Shown here piece by piece: positions 1 through 10,049 of a stretch of DNA of 64,000 bases (positions within the stretch are counted from its first letter, which is position 1; each line of letters opens with the position of its first letter). The notes beneath the pieces were generated by a model that searched no databases, was not told where the DNA came from, and saw only the letters and a program-made list of their open reading frames with translations. The DNA comes from Holacanthus passer (lineage: Eukaryota > Chordata > Actinopteri > Pomacanthidae), in contig JAFREQ010000131.1 in NCBI GenBank assembly GCA_025331565.1, forward strand, positions 372,001 to 436,000, written 5' to 3'. The translations under genes were made by a program, and so were the position numbers.

Positions 1-55
1 CCGTCCTACATCCTTTCCCCTCTGTTCCTCTCTCTTCTCTGAGCTGCTCCTCCAG

Positions 56-332
56 TCATCAATACATCAACCCTCTGAAGTCTGAGCGTGACACAACCCT
101 CATTGGGTTCATCTCTGGTACGGATGAATCCACCTACAGATGTGAGATTGGCCATCTGGTGACCTGCAGCATCCAGAACAATGTTGAGTTCAACACTCTA
201 AAGACAGTGGTGATGGGTGTGGATTCAGCCCCACCCGTCCCCAACACCATGTGTGTCAAATGGGAGCAGACCAAGGGCCAAGGACGAGGGCAGACAGCAG
301 CGTATCATCCCCTCTGCTGTGAAGAGGACTGA
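56..332 (+). CDS. Terminal coding exon of an unidentified gene (partial)
   Basis: A pyrimidine-rich tract runs up to an AG at 54-55, and an open frame follows from 56. The first base completes a split codon; 91 codons then lead to TGA at 330-332. The peptide starts HQYINPLKSERDTTLIG, has a Cys-containing middle (TYRCEIGHLVTCSIQ) and ends with a basic Gly/Gln stretch and CCEED. I see no membrane segment. The good acceptor site, the protein-like composition and the lack of stops argue for a real last exon of a gene whose other exons lie left of the window. I do not recognise the family. No canonical AATAAA was seen in the following 300 bases; AATAAT variants occur near 446 and 508. Confidence 0.6.
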
Positions 333-927
333 AGGATTTTCCCTATTAATTTTCTCTATTTTTATGATTCTCGACTTTTGTAGTATTTTGTAGTTCTGTT
401 TTTCCACTTTAAACTGATCATGTCCACCCTTTCCTGTACACAAATAATACACTTGGCCCCTGCTGCTGCCATGAATTTATTTTTACTCTTATCACGATCG
501 TTCACAATAATAATTTGTAAATAATACTCAACAGACAGATTTTATCGTAAAACCTTCCTTTAAGGGATCAGTCCACTGAAAGCATATGTCCTCCTTTCCC
601 TGTGGTATCTATTAGTGCAGACAGTTTCGGTTTTATTTAGTTTATTTATTCCAGAGTCAGAAATGAGAATAATCAATAATAAAAATGATCTGACATGAAT
701 TCAGATGAAAGACTCACCTGTGCAGCTGCTATTGGAATTGGTATTCACAGTCACTGCTGTGTGTGTGTGTGTTGTGTGTGTTTGCAGGTGTTGTAGCAAT
801 GGAAGATGTTTTGTAGGCAGGAAGTGACTCATTACAGTGTTGTGTGCGGGGTCGTTGCCCTCAGCAGTCGGGGCCTCGCAGGTTAACAAACAGATGATGC
901 CATGGATTACAACACAGGGACAGATGG

Positions 928-980
<53 letters not shown>

Positions 981-3609
981 TGGGCAGTTTTTAATGCCAT
1001 ATTTCATAAACCAGTACTGTACATTACTGGGACATGTGGACCATGTCATGTTTAGGATGATCTGCACAAAGAACAAACATCAGACATATATTTAAGAAGC
1101 TGGCCAATGATTCCCACACTAAAACTATGTTTTCTTGTAATAATACACTTAACAGCCAAACAGATGGAGTCACTATGGGATCACCACTGGGGACAGGATT
1201 GCCACTTCTTGCCAACACAATTATGACTGATGATAAATAAAAAAAAAACACCCTCTGGTCAGTTGTCTTAAATGAATGTATTTATTCAAGTACAAATGCA
1301 AGAAAGCAAAATCCACATGCAAAATATAGTGTGATGTCAACTTACACAGAACAAGGTCATAAAGAGGGGTGTGTATGGCTCTCAGCTATCATCTGTGTAT
1401 ATGTGGTGATACACACACACACAAATATATATACAGAAATTAAACAACTCACTTAAAGTCATCTGTGTGTATGTCTGTCCTTCATTTTCTCTGTAATTCA
1501 ATTTTTTTTATTCCTTGTACTTGTGCCAGTGCACTAGATCTCTTGTGGCAGAAGACCCATCTGAGTCCAGCAGTGTTGGCAGTCGGGTCAGGGGTGGTAC
1601 GTGGTTTGTGAAGGAAAAACAATACATAATGAAATGCAGGCCTAGCACACCAAAGGCACTGAATGTAACACGGACAGATCCAGGATTTTTCTAAATGAAG
1701 GGCCACAAGGGGGCCATACCTTACCTAATTAACAGCTAATCAACTTGGGGCAGAATTGTCATTGAAAAAGCAAACACATCAGACAACAAGTGGCCCCAGT
1801 CCATATGATTCTAAGCTTTATCGACACATCAGTATTTGTTGGCCTACATGTAATACCAAGTGTGTGTGTGCTACATAACTTTTAGCTTCCACCTATTGTT
1901 AGCGAGCACTAGCAAGATAACGACGAGTCAGTAGCAAAAAAAACAGGCAAATAAATAGAAAAGAGGTAAAGTCTCATGTTCACCTGGAAATCCTAAACCA
2001 CAAGTTGGCTACATCTGTTTCTCTCTGTCTCTCTGTTGTTTTTTTCCTGTAGAAACTAAGATGAGCTAGCTGACATGCATTAGCTAACGTTAACTTTGGA
2101 AGAGAGCAACAGACTCCACATGCAGTTTGGGAGGTCAGTGAGAAATAATCTGTGAAAATATGACTTATTTCAGATCCATCTGTGTTTTTAGAGCATTTTG
2201 CAATGCTTAAATGCTTAATATTTGACTCTTTCACACATTAAAGTAATCACTCAATATATTTCTTTTTGTCATTTTCTATTTCTACACAAATACTATTTTA
2301 TAGTATCACTATTGTATAGAAGATCTGATGCGTTAATGTTAGCTTCACAGTACGATTCAGAGCTCTCAGTTCAGAGCTTTTAAGGTGAAAACATTTAAAT
2401 GATCTGAAATCTGAAATGGACATGAGATGATCATTTATTTATAAAAAACAAAAAACGTAACACTCTGTTGGTCTTTTATGAACAACGAAAGGATCTTTTA
2501 CACATTAACGCGATTTTTCACCAAAAGTGAAAAACAGTAATAACAATAATAAAAATATATAAATTTTATACTGAGTGCTGGACTATCATCTAAAATATTA
2601 TTTGAACACATTTTTTTTTATCATATTGAAAGAATAATTTGTTTCAGCTGCTTCGAGTCCTGAGCCTGAAGTTTAGACAAGCTAAATACAGCACATGCAT
2701 ATTTTATAATATTAATCTTTCTTGTACGATAAGGTTATAGTAGAGGATTATGTTTGATAAGTTATTAACTTGAGCTACTCACTTTTGTGCTTTGTTACAG
2801 AATATTTTGAGCCATTTTTTTCACTTTAAAGGACTCGACTGGTAGCTACTTGTTCAAATAGTAGCCCAGGTTTTTCCAGGATGTGTGGAAACCCTGGTAG
2901 ACATAAGTTTTTTAAGTGATTTTACAAAATGTTCCCACAGCCTGGAGGCCTTGAAAGCTTTGATTTCCTCTGTTCAGACAGAAACATGGCTCTTTAGTCT
3001 GAATAATGCTCAAACAGACTCATTTGCTTTTTTTATTCAGCGGCTGGGAGCTGCACTCAGCTGCAGGATGAAGAGCAGAAAATGAAGGTCAGACGTCTAA
3101 TTTATGTTTTAATTAACTTATTAACCAAATGGCTCTTTGTAATTCCATGAGGCCGACTCTGACTGCGTGACAACAATGTGTGTGAGTGAAAAGAAGGACA
3201 AGTTGACATCCAGCTCAGTGAGGCTGTGCAGCTTACTGTAAAGACAGCCGAACTGTAAGAAGATAAAAAGTCCAGCGTTTGCCTCTGATCCTCAGCTGTC
3301 ATGGTGAAGTAAATCACATGTTTATTGTGTTGTTAAAAGAGCTGATTGTTTTGAGTATGAAAGTGTTTCATGTATGTCTTGGAGGAACTGTAGCTGCCGT
3401 CTGGATTATGTTCCCTGGCAACATTTTTACCACTCCAGGAAATATTACATGCTGTACAAAGCTCAGGACTTGGACACCGGATACCACCTATTGTTAGGTT
3501 GAGGCTACGAAAACGCTTTGAGAAAGATTGTGGTTTTACTTAGATGTCGAAAACGTAAACATGTCCTGTCTTATGTCTTAGGTCTTAATTATTGCATTTG
3601 TGGATTGTA
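333..3609. other. Non-coding stretch without recognised gene
   Basis: Apart from the first exon's probable 3' UTR and CA/GT tracts near 755-780, 931-977 and 1412-1424, I see no exon-like or RNA-like sequence. Open frames here are short and lack family resemblance. The sequence is AT-rich with scattered homopolymer runs. Confidence 0.5.
931..977. repeat. (AC)n microsatellite
   Basis: Uninterrupted AC dinucleotide tract of about 23 units. It creates spurious Thr/His and Cys/Val frames on the two strands. Confidence 0.98.
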
Positions 3610-3616
3610 GTCTCTC

Positions 3617-3649
<33 letters not shown>

Positions 3650-3665
3650 CTCTGTCTGTCTCTCT
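3610..3665. repeat. (TC)n/(TCTG)n microsatellite
   Basis: Alternating CT runs and TCTG tetramers directly precede the dispersed repeat that starts near 3664. Such tracts often sit at the edge of this repeat family. Confidence 0.9.
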
Positions 3666-3905
3666 CAACCCAACTGGTCAAGACAGATGGCTGCCTGTCT
3701 AGATCTCTCCTGGTTCTGTTCGAGGTTTCTGTCTGTTAAATTGAAGTTTTTCCTCGCCGCTGTCATCAAGTGTTTGCTCATGTTGAGAACTGCCGGGTCT
3801 CTATAAATAATATTATACAGAGTACGGTCTAGACTTGCTCTATATGGAATGTTCCTTGATATGACTTCCATTGTGATTTGGCACCATATAAATAAAATTG
3901 AATTA
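3664..3905 (+). mobile_element. Dispersed teleost repeat ending in ATAAATAAAATTGAATT
   Basis: This stretch matches, with scattered changes, a dispersed repeat that I remember from many spiny-rayed fish. It has a CAACC-AACTGGTC-AGACAGATGG head, a middle TTCTG-TCGAGGTTTCTG followed by AAGTTTTTCCTCGCCGCTGTC, then GAGTACGGTCTAGAC-TGCTCTATATG, and a tail CATATAAATAAAATTGAATT. The tail looks like a short-period 3' end typical of retroposed elements. It has no coding capacity. The family name was not determined. Confidence 0.75.
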
Positions 3906-4384
3906 AATTTAATCTTACAACTGTTACTTTTTCAGTATTTGACCAAAATCACCATCCTTCCAAAAACTTAACCAAGTGCTCTGAGTTGCTAAACATAACT
4001 GATAGTCTGAGCTATACTGTTCCTGTACACTTGGGTCCATCTCATCCATTTTCCATCCCTGTGGGCATTATTCTGTCACTGCTTTTCTTCGTCCATTACA
4101 GGGAGATTATTCTTATTTGAGAGTTCTGAAGTCATATTTCCACATGGCATGGTTATGACATCAACTGAAAATCTGTGACAGGACACAAACTCCAGTCTCC
4201 CTGATGTAAGTCGGTGTTGCTACATGACCATCCACCACACCAACCCTCCATTAATACTTTCTGCCTTGCTACATACAGGGCATTAGCACTCAATGTTTGC
4301 ATTGGACATATATACCCCAATATGAGCAAAGTTCCTAAGATACTAGGCTTCAGAACCAGATCTCTCATTGAATTACTGAACAAA

Positions 4385-4525
4385 GCAGGGGTCTGCAACT
4401 AGGCTAAGTTCTCCTACAAGGTCCTCCTCAATATCTGACCTCCTGACCCTGTCCTTAAGGCTGAGCCCAGACCCCCTGACAGGGAAACTCATTTCAGCTT
4501 GTATCCGCCATCTCATTCTTTCAGT
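4385..4525 (-). mobile_element. Possible LINE fragment (RTE-like remnant)
   Basis: The stretch around 4440-4520 (GACCCTGTCC-TAAGGCTGAGCCC, then GGAAACTCATTTCAG and TTGTATCCGCCATCTCATTC) resembles a reverse-transcriptase-derived repeat that I recall as common in fish, read on the minus strand. It is short and decayed; the assignment rests on memory only. Confidence 0.35.
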
Positions 4526-4882
4526 GTCCACAGTAGAGTTGACCTTGAGCCGTCTTAAAAAGGTTGAGGTTTCATCGCATATTTATGGAGAGACACCTCT
4601 AGTTGTCTTCCTGCACATAAAACACAGAGAAATGAGTTTGTGTGACACTGAGTTTGGTGCTGAAAGAACAGTTGTGAGCGCAGCCATAGACATTATCCCT
4701 GGAACATTGTGTAGCACTGAAGCATGCAGCTTTAAGTCTTTGTTGATAGACTACTGGGACAACTGCATCTCTACAACTCTAAACTGAGACTCAGACAGGA
4801 AAAATGTCACTGATAGAGTCTGTGCTAATCTGAAGTGTGTGTGAATGCAGATGAAAATCTGTATGCACCTGTGTGAGTGTGA

Positions 4883-4888
<6 letters not shown>

Positions 4889-4914
<26 letters not shown>
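4889..4914. repeat. (GT)n microsatellite
   Basis: About 13 GT units. On its right it abuts a copy of the CA-associated repeat that is also found next to CA tracts at 38.6 kb and 56.6 kb. Confidence 0.97.
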
Positions 4915-4915
<1 letters not shown>

Positions 4916-5035
4916 GATGCGTATGACCAGCGAGGATGCTGTGGGAACATAAATCTGTTTACACAGTCACAGAGTGAGGACTCATCTTCCATATTTGCAC
5001 AAAGTCCCCAAATTCCCCATAACATAAGAGGCAGT
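4915..5035 (-). mobile_element. CA-tract-associated dispersed repeat, copy 1
   Basis: Reverse-complemented, this reads TTATGTTATGGGGA, then GAGTCCTCAC, then GTAAACAGATTTATGT-CCCACA, and runs into the microsatellite. The same order of words occurs at 38535-38640 on the plus strand, again running into a CA tract. Two independent copies in the same relation to a CA repeat support a real element with the microsatellite as its tail. Confidence 0.7.
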
Positions 5036-5059
5036 TCGTAAAGAAGATGATGCACTGTA

Positions 5060-6780
5060 TCATGTCATTTCCTGTTCCTGTGTCACATGGGTTTCGCCTC
5101 TGCCCGGCCCCTAAGAGACTAGCGGCAGGTCTTTGGTCTGTTCACTCCAATTGGAGAGGTGAACATGAGCACAGATTATGACTGATTCTTCAGCCACATA
5201 GTCACCAAAGTATAAATTTGATCCATTGTTCACAAGCAACATCTCTTCCAAACATTTATAAAACTAAAATTGCATTTTTCAGAGAGACAAATAAGAAGAA
5301 AGAATTTTTTTTCAAGACCTGTCTCTGTCTCAGCAACACACTATTGCAAGATTTCTCTTCTAAAGATGCTCTTTAACAATATTAAGAACATTAAGGTAGC
5401 AGATAAAAAGTGGCAAAATAAACAAAAAAATGAACAAAAAAATATTTTTTATTGTATCTAGTGTTATATTGTTTTGTTCACAACCCAGTCTGCATTCATC
5501 CATCCACATGACATTTAGAACACTTCCACCAATTTCAACGAAACAGAAAGTGTGTACCATTTCATTGACACAACTTGTAATGCGCCATCTTTTCCTATAC
5601 AGCATCTCAGAAACTCTGAAGAATATAAATTACATTATAATTCAAATGTAGTTTCTATTAGATTATTAGATTTTATTTGTTTTTTGTTAGGTTTACATAT
5701 TAATGTTTCCTTCTTCCCTACTTGTTTTAATCAGCTGAATAATGTTAAATTGCCATGTTTGGTTCAGTTGCTAAAGTTGATGTGCTTGCTATTTTGTTTT
5801 GATTGCAAAGCTTCAAGGTTTGTGACCCAACCTTTGCTCCTCCCGGGCTGGAAGCAAAGGTTGAAGAATGGAGCTTCAAAGATTTGAATGTGATTGATTA
5901 TCTACTAATTATGTACCTTACCTGCAAGTTCAGTATGTTTGAATGTATGTATAAAGACAAGGCAATTATACATATGTAGTACATTGTTTACAAGTAAACT
6001 CAATGTACTTAACATTAAAGTGCGTAAAACACCAAGTGATGAAATGATGACCTTTGACTGACTGTTGGGAAACACAGGATTGGGAAATAATGTATTTTCA
6101 TCAGGTTCATTCTGAGAATCAGCCGTGGTGGCCCTAAATGCACGTCAAAGTCAGAGATAAGCTGGAAAACTGTTGAGAAGGATGTAAAGAAAAAGCACCA
6201 GCTTGAATCCCCTCATGCCTTGTGGCATCTCTCATCTGAGAGCATTTATTTGATTGGCAAAACTACTGAAATGCAACACATTTTTTGGATCTTTGATTTT
6301 ATTTAATTTTTGTAATGCAAGTTATACTTTTCAGTAATTCACATTTTAGTTATGCTAGTAGTATTCTGATGACTTTTTTATCGAGCCCCATCATTAGTTA
6401 TTTAATATTTGTTTTATCAAGAAATACAGAAATACATTCTCATCAGCCTCAGCTGTAGTGTTGTAATTGTTGGGAATTTTGATCATCAGCAATTGTGATG
6501 TCTTTGTAAAAAACAAGGTGTATGATTTACAATGTTATACTGCATTTGGATTGCTTTTTACGTTTTTACTAATAATACTGTAAAGGAAAATATAGTGCGG
6601 GATAAATACTAACCTAAATAAACCTCAATCTTTTTAAGACTGCTGGTGGTCAGCTCTACTTTGGCCAGTAACTGAAAGGAGGATCCTTCTTTTAGTTACC
6701 TGATCACATACATACAGTATACGTGATTTACTTTGAAAAGGTGGTGAAATAACTAACTATAAAATAACTGGGGACTTAAG
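5060..6780. other. AT-rich non-coding stretch
   Basis: I see no gene, RNA or clear transposon here. The open frames (for example 5552-5887) have no recognisable composition or splice context. Confidence 0.5.
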
Positions 6781-6810
6781 AATGAAGCCATTGCTGTCGT
6801 GAGAGAAATA

Positions 6811-7209
6811 ATGCAGAAACAGCAGCTCAGAGCTGACAATGTTGACAACATTGCTGTTGTTGATGACAATCTCGACAATGGTAATGAAGTTCAACAAGTT
6901 CAAGATGCTGAGCCTCAAGCTGACATAGAAGTCAACCAGCCTGAAGAAGCAGAAGATCCCCTGCCTGGAGGATCCAGAAGGAGGTCCAGAGAGGAGGAAG
7001 ATGAAGATGAGGAGATGAGCAGGAAGCGCTTCAGGAACTGGGATGAACTGTCTGACTCCATCTCTGACAGTGACACCGACAGCGACACTGAGGAAGAAGA
7101 GCCAGTGTCAGCGCCCTCCTGTGGCCCAGTGCCTGGAGGATCATTAAAAATCATTAAATCAGAAAGAAAACAAGGCAGGGTCCACTTTGGTCCCCCAGCA
7201 ACTACATGA
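6811..7209 (+). CDS. Hypothetical acidic Ser/Asp-rich protein, 132 aa
   Basis: Single open frame. The first ATG in frame is at 6811 (MQKQQLRADNV); an upstream GTG at 6799 is not a plausible eukaryotic start. The protein is hydrophilic throughout, with no signal peptide or membrane segment. Residues about 25-50 are rich in Asp, Glu and Gln. A basic-acidic patch follows (GGSRRRSREEEDEDEE, then SRKRFRNWDEL), then a run of SDS/TDSD repeats and EEEEP, and a C-terminus KIIKSERKQGRVHFGPPATT. The RRR and RKR clusters could be nuclear localisation signals and the Ser-Asp repeats resemble casein kinase 2 sites; both are inferences. I do not recognise the family. It may be one exon of a longer gene, a retrocopy, or a chance frame in acidic low-complexity sequence. 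It lies about 1.2 kb before the coiled-coil frame on the same strand. Confidence 0.45.
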   Translation: MQKQQLRADNVDNIAVVDDNLDNGNEVQQVQDAEPQADIEVNQPEEAEDPLPGGSRRRSREEEDEDEEMSRKRFRNWDELSDSISDSDTDSDTEEEEPVSAPSCGPVPGGSLKIIKSERKQGRVHFGPPATT

Positions 7210-8214
7210 CATTCAGGTTTATCAGTTTAAATGTGTCAAACGTGTTTCAAAAACACAAAATTCATTCAAGAATTTGTTATGTAGTAGTAAATTTTAGTTG
7301 GCTTAACAATAATCATGGAAATGTTAAGGATTCAGTTTAATCAAGGTAATTGACTTACTGTCTCTCTTTTAATGACATCATCTTGTTGCACCTTCTTCTT
7401 GTGCCATTTATTGGCGCCCGCCTGGAGAATCCGCGGCAGCAACTGTTAATCTCGATCAACTGTAATATTCAAACTTCCTGACCTGTTCTGAGCCTGACAA
7501 CTCCCCATACTTCAGGTTAAGAGGATCTCCCCTCCTCTCAAATACTGACATGTTGTAAAGCACACATTCCTTTCTTAATCAATCTGATCTTCTAACTCGA
7601 ACAACTGTTTAATTCCCACATAATCAAAAGGTTAAAATATGGCTAAATTTACAATTGAATATACAAACCCCTCTCCGTTGTGGACTTGGGATTTTCCTGT
7701 GATAATGATCAGAGAACCTGAGCATGCTCAGTAGGAAGACCATTCATTGAATGTGGTGAAAAACTTGTTAGCGCCCTCAGTCGATTTTCTTTATCACCAT
7801 TGGCCTCTTTAACATGAGAGAGAATTTCAAAAATATGATTCATAAAAACAGAGTAAACAGACATTAACATTTGAGATATTAAATTTGATGCTTTTTTATT
7901 CAATAAGAATTGAACTGAGGAGTAAAATTTAAAGATAAAAAGGGTGCATTGTGTGGCTCTCAGCTGATCATCAATTCAAAAATTCCTGCCGTGTGAAGTC
8001 ATTGTATTAGACCCATTAATCAGTCTGGGATTAATAACAGACTTTAAAACCTGTTTGGAATGTTGTTAGTGGATCAGCCTTTGTGTTTACATTTGAATCA
8101 CAGATTCTGTTCCGGACAGATATGTAAATATAGGCGGCGGCTGTTGAGACAGTCACATCTTTTCAGACTTTTCATCAGGCGACTGTGATTAGTGAAAAGA
8201 CGATCTTCGAGCGG
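7210..8214. other. Spacer between the two intronless frames
   Basis: No gene seen. Near its right end a TATA-like AAATATA (8126-8132) is followed by a GGCGGCGGC patch, about 255 bases before the ATG of the coiled-coil frame. It could serve as a promoter, but nothing else supports that. Confidence 0.4.
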
Positions 8215-8362
8215 CAGACCACTGATACAGACAGCGTTTGTTCATCAGAGACGCCCTGCAACTCAACACACAACATTCCTTTGAGAGACAGACCACTGAC
8301 ACACAGGGCATCTGTCAATCAAAGACAACCCTACAACTCGACACAAGTGCATTTCTTTGAAA
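8215..8362 (+). repeat. Tandem duplication, 2 x 74 bp, in the leader of the coiled-coil frame
   Basis: CAGACCACTGA starts at 8215 and again at 8289. Shared words follow in the same order: CATC/TCATC, AGA-G-CC-TGCAACTC / AGACAACCCTACAACTC, then ACACA, and ATT(C/T)CTTTGA. The two units are about three-quarters identical. They lie just upstream of the start codon at 8384, so they are probably 5' leader sequence. Confidence 0.75.
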
Positions 8363-8383
8363 CTGAATCCATCAGCAAAGAAA

Positions 8384-9730
8384 ATGCTGCGAGTAAGGGA
8401 ATCAGGAGGTAAAGCAAGAACCTCCAGACTGCGGCAGAGGCGCAAGATTCAGCGGAACCTCAAGACAGAGTGCGATGCACTTCGTCAACAAGTTCAAAAG
8501 CTGAATGAGAACTTGCACGCAGAGAAGGCCAGCGCTCTTTCTCAGGAGAAGGCGAGGAAGGAACTGAGGAGCACGTTGTTTGAGACACAACAACAGCTGG
8601 CAAGACAGAAATCCCTGAAGGAAATGTACATCAACAGGGGGAAAAATACAAAGGAGCAGCTGGAGAGGGTGTTAAAATACAGTGATGCAGAAACTCTGGA
8701 CACTGTGAAGATTGCCACTCAGGCTCGGGACTACGCCAAGATCAAGAAGAAGAAGGTCCTTGAAACTCAGTATGAGACGCTGCAAGTGGCTCACGTAATC
8801 AGCGAAGGCAAGTTCGCAGCTGAGGTCCAGGTGGAGAGGGAGAAGAACAAGCTTCTTCAACAGGAACTGGACAGGATCAACGTTTCACACCAAGAGCTCA
8901 AGCAAAGGTATGAAACTGAGGTCCTCAGCATCAGACAGCAGGCTGACACTCTTCAGCGTGAGCTTGAGAAGGAGATCCAACAGAAGCGACTCCTTCTGAA
9001 GTACTACGAAGAGCTGCAAGCAGCACACATGCTGAGCCAGCAGAAGTTCGCAGCTGAGCTTCAGTTGGAGAGGGAGAAGAACAAACATCTCCAGGAAGAG
9101 CTTGAGAGGATCAGCGTTTCACACCACGAGCTCAGCCTCAGGTGTGAAAAGGGAATCGGCAACGTCGGAGACCAGGCTGGCAACCTTCAGCGTGAGCTTG
9201 AGAAGGAAATCAAGTCTCACGCAGACACAGTGTCAGAAGGCCGGCGTGTGATCCACGACTTGAGGGCTGAGCAGGACGCCCTCCGTCATCAGATGGCGGA
9301 GGAGATCAAGATCCTGCAGCAGAAAGCCTCGGAAAGGGAGACAGTTTTGGGGAGAGAGCTGGAGGAGCTGAAAGCTCAACTTAGCTTTCAGTTCTCACTC
9401 AACCAGCAGCTTTCTACTGAGCTCCAGGCTGAGAGAGAGCACGGTCGGCCTCCCCGAAAAAGAGCCAGGCGTGAAGAGATCCCTGAGGACGAGTCATCGA
9501 AGCAGCAGGTGTCTCTTTTCATTGCACCTGCCATGGGACCCCTACCACAGGTTGAAGTGTGTGAGGAGATGCCGTGCAAGCAGGAGGTCATCCCTAATGC
9601 ACCAGACATTGAACTCCTGGAGGAGGCTGAAGTCTCTGACGACACGCTCTCAGAGAAGAGAAAGAAGGCTTCAATCTGGAAGAGAACACGCCACTTTCTG
9701 GGGTTGAGGAAACCACAGAAGTGGAAGTAG
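8384..9730 (+). CDS. Hypothetical long coiled-coil protein, 448 aa, intronless
   Basis: Start chosen at ATG 8384 (MLRVRESGGKARTSRLRQRR), which has A at -3; the longer frame opens only with TTG at 8357. Residues about 10-30 are strongly basic. Residues about 30-350 are almost continuous heptad-type coiled coil. Within it, residues 125-198 and 203-276 are a duplication with a 78-residue period: each copy has a Tyr-containing start (QYETLQVAH / YYEELQAAH), KFAAE, EREKNK, a SH-EL turn, and ends LQRELEKEI. A likely nuclear localisation signal, RPPRKRARREE, is at 355-365. An acidic segment and a basic tail (KRKKASIWKRTRHFLGLRK) follow. There are no catalytic motifs. A frame of 1,347 bases with no intron, followed after 72 bases by an A-rich tract, suggests a retrocopy or a fish-specific intronless gene. 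Codon use looks coding and the frame is intact. Family not recognised; a scaffold or structural role is inference. Confidence 0.75.
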   Translation: MLRVRESGGKARTSRLRQRRKIQRNLKTECDALRQQVQKLNENLHAEKASALSQEKARKELRSTLFETQQQLARQKSLKEMYINRGKNTKEQLERVLKYSDAETLDTVKIATQARDYAKIKKKKVLETQYETLQVAHVISEGKFAAEVQVEREKNKLLQQELDRINVSHQELKQRYETEVLSIRQQADTLQRELEKEIQQKRLLLKYYEELQAAHMLSQQKFAAELQLEREKNKHLQEELERISVSHHELSLRCEKGIGNVGDQAGNLQRELEKEIKSHADTVSEGRRVIHDLRAEQDALRHQMAEEIKILQQKASERETVLGRELEELKAQLSFQFSLNQQLSTELQAEREHGRPPRKRARREEIPEDESSKQQVSLFIAPAMGPLPQVEVCEEMPCKQEVIPNAPDIELLEEAEVSDDTLSEKRKKASIWKRTRHFLGLRKPQKWK

Positions 9731-9802
9731 ACAGAGGGTTGACCCCAAAACTGGTCAGGTTAAGTGACATCTAGTGGTGGTGTATTACTATACAAAAACC
9801 AA

Positions 9803-9859
9803 ACAAACAAAAAAAAAAAAAGAAGAAGAAAAAAAAACAAAAAAAAGAAGAAAAAAAAA

Positions 9860-9900
<41 letters not shown>
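9803..9900 (+). repeat. A-rich tract ending in 40 uninterrupted A
   Basis: A runs interrupted by single C and GAAGAA end in A40 at 9861-9900. The tract lies 72 bases after the coiled-coil stop codon and directly touches the tRNA-like sequence. It could be an old poly(A) tail or an expanded microsatellite. No AATAAA precedes it. Confidence 0.9.
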
Positions 9901-9901
<1 letters not shown>

Positions 9902-9969
9902 CCCTGGTAGTCCAGTGGTTAGGATTCGGCACTTTTGCCGCGACCCGGGTTCGATTCCCGGCCAGGGTA
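9901..9969 (+). pseudogene. tRNA-Glu-like pseudogene with shortened anticodon loop
   Basis: The acceptor stem GCCCTGG pairs with CCAGGGT (first pair G-U). The D arm has GTCC..GGAT with AGTGGTTA, and the T arm CCGGGTTCGATTCCCGG is perfect, so both internal promoter boxes are present. By my memory of eukaryotic tRNA-Glu the body matches closely, but the anticodon region CGGCACTTTTGCCG is three bases short, leaving a 4-base loop on a 5-bp stem. No TTTT terminator follows and no CCA is encoded. I judge it a non-functional tRNA copy or a tRNA-derived retroposon head. A real but odd tRNA is unlikely. Confidence 0.8.
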
Positions 9970-10049
9970 AAACTATGCATAACATACATACATACATACA
10001 TTTCATCATCAAATCAAATCTCGAGATGCTGGATACAGAAAACTGAATA

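Noticed and set aside
9771..10046. Lys-rich and Phe-rich frames across the A-rich tract
   Set aside because: Homopolymer artefacts.
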